From positions 12,214 to 76,213 of the forward strand of contig CAWUKT010000027.1 in assembly GCA_963923035.1 (NCBI GenBank): a stretch of 64,000 nucleotides of DNA. Direction: 5' to 3'. The translations under genes and the position numbers were made by a program. The stretch comes from CAWUKT01 sp963923035 (GTDB taxonomy: Bacteria > Bacteroidota > Bacteroidia > J057 > JADKCL01). This document shows, piece by piece, positions 1 through 8,065 of this stretch (positions within the stretch are counted from its first letter, which is position 1; each line of letters starts with the position of its first letter). The notes below the pieces were generated by a model. That model made no database searches. It was not told the origin of the DNA and saw nothing but the letters and a program-made list of their open reading frames with translations.

Positions 1-1664
1 TTCTTTTGCTCCAGCATCTTCTCCTGGAACTTGTCCAAGGTATTCTTAATGTCTTCAACGTCGTTGATGATCTCGTCGAGTTCTTCTTCAATGTCTTCCT
101 GGGCTTCTTCGACCTCTTCAAATTTCTCGTTGATGCTGGGATAATTGACCCGGAAAATGGAGGAGGTACTGGCTTTGGGCCCGGCGACAAAGTCGTTGTC
201 CCAAACCTTCACGTAGTATTCAATAATGTCGCCTTCTTCCATGCCGAGGGTCATCAAGTCAACTTCCAGCGCTTTTTGCTGGAGCAGCTGCCGGGGATCA
301 ACTTTCAGATTGATGTTCTGGTACTTGGGACCCACCTTGTTGTCGGCGGGGCTCTTGGAGAAGCGGTAGAACAATTGAAGGTTGCTGAATCCGTAATCGT
401 CGCTGATTTCGAAATTCAGCGGCATGAACAAGGTATAATCCGCCAGGAATTCCTGGGGATTGTTCACATAGACACTTGGATGACGATCTTGTACCACGTC
501 GATCTGGTACCGTACCGTGTCAATGTTGGAGATATTTCGTTTGGATTTCAGGGAAATGTAGTAGCGTTCATTTTCCAGAATCTGCTTTTCCCGGATGTAT
601 TTATTTTCTTCACCAACTCCCTGGAAATCAGCTGTATCACTACCATAATAGCGAGCTTCCTGGATGGATCCTTCCGTTTCTAAAATCCACTTGGCTTCAC
701 TTCCTCGAAGGAGCTTGAAGTCACCAATATTGTTGGCTAAAGTATCGTTGGGCATGCCAGTATAACCAGGGTAGTCAATCACAACTTTAAAGTCCCGAAT
801 CGAGGGCCGTTCCAGGACATCAGTCGCGAATTTATCCGACTTAACTTCCTCATTTCCAATATAATAATTGAAATCTTCCTTCACATTGTTGATCTCGTAC
901 ACGAACTGATCACCGCGGAGCTTGTCCATCGGATAGTTGATGTAATCGTCTTCGCTGGCCTTCTTGATGTAGAGGTACAAATCGGCGGGCAGTTCATCCC
1001 CGTCGACATTGGCTTCCAGAACCAGGTTGTCCCCGGCGATGACTTCATCCGAATGGTTTCCAATGGAGATTTGGAAGGGGGGAGGGGGGAGGAATTCTTC
1101 GTTGAAATTGACGAGCCGCTTGGTACCATTCTTGAGCACGTCGGGGTTGATGAACCAGAGGAGGAGGAACAACAATGCAGGCACCGCGAGGTAGCAGGCG
1201 TATTTCCAGTTCAGGTTGAGGTTGATGGCCCGGGAAAATTTGATCGGCGCCAGTTCACTCGTTTTCTTCTCAATTGCTGCAATCGCCAAGCTGTTGTCCA
1301 TGGCAGAACTTTCGCCCCGGAGTTCCAACAGGTTGATGAGCTTGTCATCAATCTCTGGAAAGTGCTTCCGAACCAATTCCGCAATCTGTCGATCGCTGAT
1401 TGGTTTCGAAACATTGAACAGCTTCGACAATGGCCAAGCTACGTAATATCCGAAGACGCCAATGAAGACAATCCCCAGCGCGAGGATCATTCCGGTTCGT
1501 ACGCTGGAGGCAAAGCCCAACAAGCCTTCGCCAGTTACGTACAGAAACAAAATTGACGTGACGATCAAGGCCAGACCAATTCCTCCCCGGATGATCTGGT
1601 TGATATAATACTTCCGCCGGTACTCGCGGATATGATTGAGTAATTGATTCTCTGATTGATGCAT
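1..1664 (-). CDS. DUF4175-family membrane protein (partial, C-terminus off the left edge)
   Basis: The frame is open from an ATG at 1664 to the left edge, giving 554 codons. A good ribosome site (AAGGA) lies six bases before the ATG, and an in-frame stop lies further upstream. Three membrane segments are visible, near residues 24-44, 57-76 and 153-172. A long extracytoplasmic part follows, and the visible sequence ends in a Glu/Asp-rich coiled-coil-like stretch. This arrangement matches the Bacteroidota DUF4175 proteins, which are usually around 1,100 residues, so roughly half is missing here. The family has no settled function. It lies downstream of thiL, xth and a small membrane protein on the same strand, separated by a 159-base gap, so cotranscription is possible but not shown. 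Confidence 0.8.
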   Translation of the reverse strand, partial: MHQSENQLLNHIREYRRKYYINQIIRGGIGLALIVTSILFLYVTGEGLLGFASSVRTGMILALGIVFIGVFGYYVAWPLSKLFNVSKPISDRQIAELVRKHFPEIDDKLINLLELRGESSAMDNSLAIAAIEKKTSELAPIKFSRAINLNLNWKYACYLAVPALLFLLLWFINPDVLKNGTKRLVNFNEEFLPPPPFQISIGNHSDEVIAGDNLVLEANVDGDELPADLYLYIKKASEDDYINYPMDKLRGDQFVYEINNVKEDFNYYIGNEEVKSDKFATDVLERPSIRDFKVVIDYPGYTGMPNDTLANNIGDFKLLRGSEAKWILETEGSIQEARYYGSDTADFQGVGEENKYIREKQILENERYYISLKSKRNISNIDTVRYQIDVVQDRHPSVYVNNPQEFLADYTLFMPLNFEISDDYGFSNLQLFYRFSKSPADNKVGPKYQNINLKVDPRQLLQQKALEVDLMTLGMEEGDIIEYYVKVWDNDFVAGPKASTSSIFRVNYPSINEKFEEVEEAQEDIEEELDEIINDVEDIKNTLDKFQEKMLEQK

Positions 1665-1823
1665 CAGTTCCTTTTTCTTTTCGAACGATCCAAAGGCCCA
1701 ACTCAGTACTTTTTCAGCATCCTTCCATTTCTTTCAGGACGTACTCGGAGCATTTATTGAAATTCGACAAAAAGCGTCGTTTTTTCAATCCCCAATCTGT
1801 GGATTCTTCTGCCAGCCACCGAC

Positions 1824-2114
1824 CTAATGTTCGGCCTGTCTTCCAAACAGCACCTCGATGAAAATCAGGTTCCGTTTTCCCACCATGATGCGGGCGATGC
1901 CACCCAGGCTCAGGATTAGCGTCAATACCATCAAAATGTCACCGTAGTAGATCGCGCTGATGGTTCCGGAAAAGATGGGCCAGGGTCCGATGAGCGGATT
2001 CCAACCGAAGAAGGTCAGGCAAAACAGATCGAGTAAGAGGCAAAAAAATAGGAAAATGATTCCGCTGGTCAGCAGCAGATACACCCATCTCACTATTTCG
2101 ATGACAATTTTCAC
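1824..2114 (-). CDS. Small integral membrane protein, function unknown
   Basis: 96 residues, starting with GTG in a GTGA overlap with the xth stop codon, which suggests translational coupling. Two or three hydrophobic segments are visible, at about residues 8-33, 42-56 and 59-75, followed by a short charged tail. I recognise no family. The overlap, the lack of a competing long frame and the clear membrane segments favour a real gene. It could be cotranscribed with thiL and xth upstream. Confidence 0.6.
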   Translation of the reverse strand: MKIVIEIVRWVYLLLTSGIIFLFFCLLLDLFCLTFFGWNPLIGPWPIFSGTISAIYYGDILMVLTLILSLGGIARIMVGKRNLIFIEVLFGRQAEH

Positions 2115-2881
2115 AGGTCAAGTATCAGCTCCAAGGCAGCGTGATCAGAATGCTGATCGTCCTTGTAGATCTTCGTTGCTTTCAATTTTCCGGCCAGGCT
2201 GTCCGACACCATGTTGTAATCGATCCGCCAACCTTTGTTACGTTCCCGCGACCGAGCGCGGTACGACCACCAAGTATATTGATTGGCTTCCTCATTCAAG
2301 GCCCGAAAGCTGTCGGTGAAACCGAGCTTCAAAAAGTCGGTGACCCATTGCCGCTCGTGGGGGAGAAAACCCGATGATTTCTTATTGGAAACGGGATCGT
2401 GGATATCGATGGCCTTGTGGACAATGTTGTAGTCACCGGAGATGACCAGATTGGGAATGTCTTGTTTGAGCTCCCGGATATAGGCGTGAAAATCAACGAG
2501 GAAAACATCCTTGAAGGCCTGGCGCTCGTCTCCGCTACTCCCACTCGGAAGGTAGAGGCTGATGACAGAATAGTCATTGAAGTCCACCCGAATGACACGA
2601 CCTTCACGGTCGTACTGTTCCATGCCGCAGCCGATTTCCACGTGTTTCGGTTCTTCCTTGGCCCAAATCGCGACCCCGCTGTATCCCTTCTTCTCGGCCG
2701 AATGCCAAAATCCATGATACCCAGCCGGCGCAAACAGTTCCTTCTTCACATCTTCTGGCCGGGCCTTCGTTTCCTGAATGCACACGACATCCGGATTAAC
2801 GCGGTCCAGCCATTCGAGCAGACCTTTGCGCTCCGCCGCCCGAATTCCATTCACGTTGTAACTGACGATTGACTTGGCCAT
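2111..2881 (-). CDS. xth: Exodeoxyribonuclease III / AP endonuclease (ExoA/Xth type)
   Basis: A 256-residue enzyme of the endonuclease/exonuclease/phosphatase fold that cuts DNA at abasic sites in base excision repair. Family motifs are present in order: SYNVNGIR near the N-terminus, the metal-binding Glu37 in IQETKA, GDYN with the catalytic Asp/Asn in the middle, and SDHAAL with His247 near the C-terminus. The start is placed at the ATG at 2881, which opens MAKSIVSYN, the usual start for the family; an upstream in-frame ATG at 2911 would add ten unconserved residues and overlap thiL. The stop of thiL is two bases before the start, so the two are probably one transcript. Confidence 0.93.
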   Translation of the reverse strand: MAKSIVSYNVNGIRAAERKGLLEWLDRVNPDVVCIQETKARPEDVKKELFAPAGYHGFWHSAEKKGYSGVAIWAKEEPKHVEIGCGMEQYDREGRVIRVDFNDYSVISLYLPSGSSGDERQAFKDVFLVDFHAYIRELKQDIPNLVISGDYNIVHKAIDIHDPVSNKKSSGFLPHERQWVTDFLKLGFTDSFRALNEEANQYTWWSYRARSRERNKGWRIDYNMVSDSLAGKLKATKIYKDDQHSDHAALELILDL

Positions 2882-2883
2882 GC

Positions 2884-3933
2884 TTATTGTTCGTCTTTGA
2901 AATGGTTCCAACCTTGGGCAGTCAACGGAGCTGTTGATCCATCGACCATCTGCAAGAAAGCACTTTCACCTTCAGCGCCCATGTGACCGATGATCTGGAT
3001 ACCACGGAAACTGTTCAACACATCGAAGTCTTCCAACTTCGCGGTGAACAACAATTCATAATCTTCGCCGCCATTCAATCCCATCGTCAATCCCGGCAAG
3101 TTAAACTCTTCCGCGACCTTGACCGTCTCGTGGTCCAGGATGATTTTGTCTTGGTAGATCGTTGCGCCCAATCCGCTCTGCCGACAAAGGTGGTTGACTT
3201 CGCTGGCCAATCCATCGCTCACGTCGATCATCGACGTGGGCCGAACACCCGCCTTGGCCAGCTCAGCGATAATATCTTTCCGGGCCTCCGGCTTCAGCTG
3301 CCTTCCCACCACGTAATCGAATCCCGCCAGGTCTGGCTGCATGTTCGGATTTTTCAGGAAAACTGCCTTCTCGCGCTTCAGCACCTGCAATCCGGCATAG
3401 GCCGAACCAACATCGCCGGTCAAGCAGATCAGATCGTTATGCTTGGAGCCGGAACGGTAGACGACGTCTTCTTCCTTCGCCGAGCCGATGGCGGTGACGG
3501 AAATCCCCAATCCAGCTTGGCTGCTCGAGGTATCGCCACCGAGCAAATCGACACCGTAGGTTTCGCAGGCTTTGTGAATCCCAGCGTACAGCGCGTCGAT
3601 GGCCTCGACCGTGAAGCGATTGCTCATCGCGATGGACACCGTCACGCCGAAAGGCTTGGCATTCATCGCGTAGATGTCGCTGAGGTTCACGACCACGGAT
3701 TTGTACCCGACGTGTTGCAGCGGGGCGTAGCTCAAATCGAAGTGCACCCCTTCCATCAGCAGGTCGGTGCTGACCACGTGGACCAATCCGTTGCCGACCC
3801 GGTACACTGCAGCGTCGTCACCCACGCCCTTCAGGACATCGGCATTCTTCACTTCGAAATCTCGGGTAACATGCTCGATCAACTTGAACTCGCCAAGCTG
3901 ATCCACGGGGGTCAGGTCTTGCTCATCAAACAT
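2884..3933 (-). CDS. thiL: Thiamine-monophosphate kinase
   Basis: 349 residues. ThiL phosphorylates thiamine monophosphate to thiamine diphosphate with ATP and belongs to the PurM-like ATP-binding superfamily. Seen in the sequence: GVGDDAAV (Asp39/Asp40, Mg-ATP binding), STDLLMEGVHFD, the SDIYAMNA stretch, LLGGDTSSS and the substrate-site motif IDVSDGLASEV. Length is normal. It is the first gene of a run continuing into xth. A perfect -7 promoter box lies only four bases before the ATG, so the message may be nearly leaderless. I saw no TPP riboswitch core upstream. Confidence 0.95.
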   Translation of the reverse strand: MFDEQDLTPVDQLGEFKLIEHVTRDFEVKNADVLKGVGDDAAVYRVGNGLVHVVSTDLLMEGVHFDLSYAPLQHVGYKSVVVNLSDIYAMNAKPFGVTVSIAMSNRFTVEAIDALYAGIHKACETYGVDLLGGDTSSSQAGLGISVTAIGSAKEEDVVYRSGSKHNDLICLTGDVGSAYAGLQVLKREKAVFLKNPNMQPDLAGFDYVVGRQLKPEARKDIIAELAKAGVRPTSMIDVSDGLASEVNHLCRQSGLGATIYQDKIILDHETVKVAEEFNLPGLTMGLNGGEDYELLFTAKLEDFDVLNSFRGIQIIGHMGAEGESAFLQMVDGSTAPLTAQGWNHFKDEQ

Positions 3934-3937
3934 TGGA

Positions 3938-3945
3938 CAAAATTA
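3938..3945 (-). promoter_or_regulatory. Bacteroidota -7 promoter box for thiL
   Basis: On the minus strand the sequence reads TAATTTTG, a full match to the TAnnTTTG consensus. A TTTT (one mismatch to TTTG) lies 19 bases upstream at the -33 position. The box ends four bases before the thiL ATG, which implies a very short or absent 5' leader. Confidence 0.5.
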
Positions 3946-4054
3946 GGTCAGAATTCTCGTCGGAAAAAGATTTGTGGGAACATCGAAAAACAATCCACAG
4001 CCGAGCAGATATTTTCCACGTTTTTGAAATTCCCAGTGTGAATAAACTGTAAAC

Positions 4055-5065
4055 TCAGAGTTTCAATTGTGCACTCAGATCGAGCATCCGCTCGATGGGC
4101 AGGCGGGCCTGAGAACGCAGAGGTTCAGGCACATCCACCTCGGGCAACTCATGTTTCAGGGCGAGGTAAACCTTCTCCAAGGTATTCAATTTCATGTGTG
4201 GACAATCGTTGCAGGCGCAGGTTCCATCGTTTGGAGCGGCGATAAATTCTTTTTCCGGACTCCGTTTTTTCATCTCGTGGAGGATTCCGGCTTCGGTCAC
4301 CACGATGTACTGTTGGGCCTCATCGCTTTGCGTGAATTTGAGCAGGCCGGCAGTCGATCCGATGTAGTCGGCCATTTCGAGCACCGGGGCTTCGCATTCG
4401 GGATGGGCGATGATCTTGGCGCCGGGATGGCGCATCTGGAGCTCGACCAATTTTTTGCGGGAAAAAATCTCGTGGACCATGCAGGCGCCGTCCCAAAGCA
4501 CCATGTCGCGACCGGTTTCGTGGTTGATGTAGGCGCCGAGGTTCTTGTCCGGCGCGAAAATGATGGGCTGGTCCTGGGGGAAGCTCTCCACGATGGCCTT
4601 GGCATTCGTGGAGGTGACGACCACATCGCTCAGGGCCTTGAGGCCCGCCGAGCAATTGATGTAGGTAACTACTTTGTGATCAGGATATTGGGCTTTGAAT
4701 TCGGAGAACAAATCGGGGGGACAGGAGTCGGAAAGCGAACAACCGGCGTTGAGGTCCGGGAGAATCACTTTCTTGCTCGGATTGATGATTTTGGCGGTTT
4801 CGGCCATGAAATGCACCCCGGCGAACAGGATGAGGTCGGCGTCGGTCTTGGCTGCTTCCTGAGCCAGACCCAGGGAATCGCCCACGAAATCGGCAATGTC
4901 CTGGATGTCCGGCTCCTGGTAGTAGTGCGCCAACAGCACAGCATTTTTCTCCCGCTTCAACCGCTCAATCTCGGCGAAAAGATCCAAGGTCGGATCAACC
5001 TCGACGTCGAGGAAACCAATTTTCGAAATCGCGGAAATTTTGTCCTCTATCTTTTCTAATAACAT
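4055..5065 (-). CDS. nadA: Quinolinate synthase
   Basis: 336 residues. NadA condenses iminoaspartate with dihydroxyacetone phosphate to quinolinate in de novo NAD synthesis and carries a 4Fe-4S cluster. Diagnostic motifs: AHYYQ, GDSLGLA, FAGVHFMAET and three cysteine regions at Cys109 (NAGC), Cys195 (GACMVHE) and the Cys283/285/288 group near the C-terminus. One cysteine from each region is expected to bind the cluster. Length is normal for the family. It is alone on its strand: the next minus-strand gene is 121 bases further on, and nadB and nadC are not in the window. Its promoter must lie in the AT-rich gap to its right. Confidence 0.95.
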   Translation of the reverse strand: MLLEKIEDKISAISKIGFLDVEVDPTLDLFAEIERLKREKNAVLLAHYYQEPDIQDIADFVGDSLGLAQEAAKTDADLILFAGVHFMAETAKIINPSKKVILPDLNAGCSLSDSCPPDLFSEFKAQYPDHKVVTYINCSAGLKALSDVVVTSTNAKAIVESFPQDQPIIFAPDKNLGAYINHETGRDMVLWDGACMVHEIFSRKKLVELQMRHPGAKIIAHPECEAPVLEMADYIGSTAGLLKFTQSDEAQQYIVVTEAGILHEMKKRSPEKEFIAAPNDGTCACNDCPHMKLNTLEKVYLALKHELPEVDVPEPLRSQARLPIERMLDLSAQLKL

Positions 5066-5249
5066 ATATTCTTCTTTTTAAATTCTTTTAAAATATATAG
5101 GTGTATTAAGCGTGTGGATTGTGTGCAGAACTAAATCCAGCAAAATTTGATTCTCACGTTAACCACATTCCTGATGCTGTTATACACAAAATTAAAGGAA
5201 AACTTTTTTAGGTTATTTCATTCAAACTCACTGAATTCACATTTCTCCA

Positions 5250-5266
5250 TCCACATATCCACTCCC
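5250..5266 (+). repeat. 17-bp direct repeat, copy 1
   Basis: TCCACATATCCACTCCC, repeated exactly at 5373-5389. Both copies overlap DnaA-box-like sequences, so they may be iterons or regulator sites. Confidence 0.7.
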
Positions 5267-5372
5267 TCAATAGAATTCCTATCAACAGGATAACTATTTC
5301 CAGTTTCGAGTAGTTTTGCCAGTGTGTAAATTGTGGGAAGTTTCACTTGTATCAACAGCTTGTAAACCGTTG

Positions 5373-5389
5373 TCCACATATCCACTCCC
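5373..5389 (+). repeat. 17-bp direct repeat, copy 2
   Basis: Identical to 5250-5266 and offset by 123 bases. The 8-of-9 DnaA-box TTGTCCACA overlaps its left end. Confidence 0.7.
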
Positions 5390-5524
5390 CATGTATTTTC
5401 AGGCTCGAAATCAAATTTATTTATGCGACGATTCTCCCACAGTTATCCATACTTTTTCCAACCAAGCTGTGGATAGCGTGCCTCTGGTTTTCAATCACTT
5501 AACATTTTTTTCATTTTCCCCTTT

Positions 5525-5557
5525 TTTGCGGGAATCACTGTTGATTCCTTAACTTTA
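5525..5557 (+). promoter_or_regulatory. Possible -33/-7 promoter for mnmH
   Basis: TTTG at 5525-5528 and TAACTTTA at 5550-5557 are separated by 21 bases. The second is one mismatch from TAnnTTTG. The mnmH ATG follows seven bases later. Confidence 0.35.
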
Positions 5558-5564
5558 ATTTAAT

Positions 5565-6608
5565 ATGGAAATCTCTCCGGCTGACTTCGTTTCTCTGTCC
5601 GAAAATCTCCCCGTGTTGGACGTCCGTTCACCGGGGGAATATGACAAGGGAAATGTCCCGGGAGCAGTGTCGTTTCCGTTGTTCACGAATACGGAGCGGG
5701 CGGAGATTGGGACGATGTACAAACGGGTGGGTCGGCAGCCAGCATTTGAGCGGGGATTGGAATTGGTCGGGCCGAAAATCAAGGAAATGGTGGTGCGTGC
5801 CCAGCAGTTGGCCGTGGAGGGGAAAGTCCTGGTGCATTGTTGGCGGGGCGGAATGCGGAGCCAATCGGTGGCCCAGCTGCTGACGATGTCGGGCTTGGAA
5901 GTCAAACTGTTGAAGGGTGGGTACAAAGCGTTTCGGAATTGGGTCCTGGAAAAATTGGCTGAGCCTTGGGAATTTCGCGTGTTGGGAGGAATGACGGGGA
6001 GTGGAAAAACGAAGATTCTCCATGCCATTCGGGACCAGGGCGCAGTGATTGTAGATTTAGAGGCTTTAGCCGATCACCGCGGATCCGCGTTTGGTCATTT
6101 GTCCACGACCTCCATAGTCACCCAGCAGCAGTTCGAAAACCAGTTGGCCATTTTCCTCCATCGCTTGCCACCAAACCAGCCGGTTTGGGTTGAGGACGAA
6201 AGTCCCCGCATCGGCAAGGTCGTGGTCCCTCACTTTTTTCACCAGCGCATGCTGGCGGCACCCCTTTACCTCATCGAGGTAGACCGCAAAATCCGCATCC
6301 AGTTCCTCAAAGAGGAATACGGCACCTATCCCAAATCGGAAATCCGGGACAGCATCGACCGGCTGTCCCGCCAGCTCGGAGGCTTGCGCCACCGCCAATG
6401 CCTCGAATTCCTCGAAAACGACGACATCGAACCGATGGTCGACCTGCTCCTCGATTACTACGACAAATTTTACCGGCACTCTTTAAAAGGCCGCCACACC
6501 GCGGCGACCCTCCCCGTTCACCACCTCGACTTTGATTTGATCGCCCGGGAACTGCTGAATTATTCCTCCAAAACTGTAAATTTGGGGACCAAAAATTCTG
6601 CACCATGA
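5565..6608 (+). CDS. mnmH: tRNA 2-selenouridine/geranyl-2-thiouridine synthase
   Basis: 347 residues, the usual length for MnmH (SelU/YbbB). The enzyme replaces sulfur with selenium, via a geranylated intermediate, at the wobble uridine of some tRNAs. An N-terminal rhodanese domain (about residues 5-130) carries the catalytic Cys92 in HCWRGGMRS. It is followed by a P-loop GMTGSGKT at 142-149 and a C-terminal domain. The gene starts at ATG 5565 after an AT-rich leader. Its stop overlaps the start of the next gene (ATGA), so the two are coupled. SelD, which supplies selenophosphate, is not in the window, so use of selenium cannot be confirmed. Confidence 0.93.
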   Translation: MEISPADFVSLSENLPVLDVRSPGEYDKGNVPGAVSFPLFTNTERAEIGTMYKRVGRQPAFERGLELVGPKIKEMVVRAQQLAVEGKVLVHCWRGGMRSQSVAQLLTMSGLEVKLLKGGYKAFRNWVLEKLAEPWEFRVLGGMTGSGKTKILHAIRDQGAVIVDLEALADHRGSAFGHLSTTSIVTQQQFENQLAIFLHRLPPNQPVWVEDESPRIGKVVVPHFFHQRMLAAPLYLIEVDRKIRIQFLKEEYGTYPKSEIRDSIDRLSRQLGGLRHRQCLEFLENDDIEPMVDLLLDYYDKFYRHSLKGRHTAATLPVHHLDFDLIARELLNYSSKTVNLGTKNSAP

Positions 6609-7063
6609 GTTTTCCCAGCATTTACGAAGCCGAAACCACCCGCAAATTAATTGAGCGGATCGAGCAACTGACTCCCGAAACGCAGCCCCAGTGGGGCACC
6701 ATGGACGTCGCCCAGATGTTGGCGCACCTGTGCGTCGCGTATGACATCACCTACGGTGTGACGCCCGCGAAATACAACGCTTTCATGCGCTTCATGCTCA
6801 AGAATTTCCTCAAAAATGTAGTGGTCGGTCCCAAACCTTATAAGAAGAACTCCCGGACGGCTCCCGCATTTCTGATTTCCGACGAGCGCGACTTCGAACA
6901 CGAAAAGCAACGCCTCATCGATTATATCCGCCGCGCCGAATCCGATGGCCGTGATTTCTACGAAGGTCTGGTCAGCTCTTCCTTCGGCAAAATGACCGCC
7001 GACGAATGGTCCGTCCTGTATTACAAGCACAATGACCACCACCTGACCCAGTTCGGCGTCTGA
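6605..7063 (+). CDS. DinB-like protein (DUF1569 type)
   Basis: 152 residues with the four-helix DinB-superfamily pattern. A first metal-ligand-type histidine lies in LAHLCVAY (about residue 40) and a second pair near the end in HNDHHLTQFGV. This spacing and the C-terminal HHLTQFG motif match DUF1569 proteins. The function is unknown; relatives include metal-dependent thiol transferases, but that activity is not established here. The ATG overlaps the mnmH stop by four bases, indicating an operon. It converges with the next gene, with eight bases between stops. Confidence 0.8.
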   Translation: MSFPSIYEAETTRKLIERIEQLTPETQPQWGTMDVAQMLAHLCVAYDITYGVTPAKYNAFMRFMLKNFLKNVVVGPKPYKKNSRTAPAFLISDERDFEHEKQRLIDYIRRAESDGRDFYEGLVSSSFGKMTADEWSVLYYKHNDHHLTQFGV

Positions 7064-7071
7064 TTTTTTCC

Positions 7072-7974
7072 TTATTCCTTTGCTTCCATCCAAACTGTCT
7101 CTCCATGGTATCCTTTCGAGGTAATTTGGAGGACATCCTTGGTTTCCAGTTCAAGGAGGAAAATATCGTCTCTCCCGTCCAATTGAGCGTGGTAGGACAC
7201 ATAGCAGCCCTGCGGATCCATTGAAATTTCACTTTCGTTGATCGACGTTTTGGTCAGTTGGGTCACCTCCAATGTGGCCAGGTCAATGCGGTAGATGTCA
7301 TTGGGCATTTCTTCTTCGGCCATCGTCGTCACAATGCTTTTCCCGTCCTTGGTCCAGGAGGTGTATTTTTCCCGCAGCTCATTGTCGGTGATGCGGCGCG
7401 TTTTGGCGCTCGGCAAATCATAGAGGTACAGTTCATTCGATCCGCTTTGATCTCCGATGAATAAAATCTGGTTTCCATCGGGGGACCATTTCGGTCGACC
7501 ATTGTAGCCCTTCATTTCGGTGATGGGCATGCTATCGCTGAGGTTTTCCATCGACGCCACCCACAATTGAGCATCTACCTCGTCTTTCTTTTGCCAGACC
7601 AATTTTTCTCCCTGGGGATTCGGGATGAAATCATCGATGGGCGGCAAGTCAATGTCCAGCGGCGTTCCGTCGGGTCGCATGGCCCGCCGTTGAAAATTGC
7701 CGACGGTGTCCGTGGAGTTGTATATCAGGTAATTTTTCTCTGGTACCGGAATCGGTTGCCATTCCCAACCCAATCCATCCGTGACTTGCTCCTCTTTTCT
7801 GGTCGCTGAATTCCAGCGGTAAATATCGAATCCCTGGCCCCGATCGCCGATATAATAGAGGTAAGTTTCCTTGATTTCAGGAACGGGTAACTTGACTTCT
7901 TCGGTAGTGGGTTCGGTAGAAGAACAATGGACAAGGAACAGGCAGAGGAGTAGGAAAAGGGAGAATTTTTTCAT
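7072..7974 (-). CDS. TolB-like beta-propeller lipoprotein (PD40/WD40-like repeats)
   Basis: 300 residues with a lipoprotein signal peptide: hydrophobic core at residues 4-16 and Cys18 in the lipobox LVHCSS. The mature part contains repeats of the form 'W-S-P-D-G-x-x-I-L-F' followed by 'LYLYDL' and 'IYRIDL', typical of PD40 propeller blades as in the C-terminal half of TolB. Only the propeller is present; the N-terminal TolB domain is missing and there is no Pal or Tol gene nearby. It is probably anchored in the outer membrane facing the periplasm. The substrate or partner is unknown. It stands alone on its strand. Confidence 0.75.
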   Translation of the reverse strand: MKKFSLFLLLCLFLVHCSSTEPTTEEVKLPVPEIKETYLYYIGDRGQGFDIYRWNSATRKEEQVTDGLGWEWQPIPVPEKNYLIYNSTDTVGNFQRRAMRPDGTPLDIDLPPIDDFIPNPQGEKLVWQKKDEVDAQLWVASMENLSDSMPITEMKGYNGRPKWSPDGNQILFIGDQSGSNELYLYDLPSAKTRRITDNELREKYTSWTKDGKSIVTTMAEEEMPNDIYRIDLATLEVTQLTKTSINESEISMDPQGCYVSYHAQLDGRDDIFLLELETKDVLQITSKGYHGETVWMEAKE

Positions 7975-8065
7975 GGAAAGGGTAGCTGGATGAAGGGAAC
8001 GGAGAAGAAGTTAGGGCAAAAAGTGAATAAATGGGTGGGGAAACGGGAAAATAGTTGCGGGAAAA

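Larger units (their letters stand above)
5066..5564. other. AT-rich intergenic region with DnaA-box-like cluster; candidate replication origin
   Basis: A 499-base gap between the divergent genes nadA and mnmH. Against the DnaA-box consensus TTATNCACA I see one perfect site (TTATACACA, 5180-5188) and three 8-of-9 sites: TTGTCCACA (5370-5378), TTATCCATA (5443-5451) and, inverted, TGTGGATAG (5468-5476). Weaker sites occur at 5113-5121, 5247-5255, 5255-5263 and 5378-5386. A nearly pure A/T stretch at 5061-5100 could serve as an unwinding element. Gene direction is minus to the left and mainly plus to the right. It also has to hold the promoters of both flanking genes. No dnaA or other replication gene is in view, so the origin call is inference. 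Confidence 0.4.

Noticed and set aside
3934..4054. TPP riboswitch upstream of thiL
   Set aside because: The gap is only 121 bases, lacks the conserved thi-box core, and a promoter box lies four bases from the start.
5316..5552. 78-codon plus-strand frame in the nadA-mnmH gap
   Set aside because: Lies across the DnaA-box cluster, has no ribosome site or family match, and its sequence is explained by the AT-rich regulatory region.
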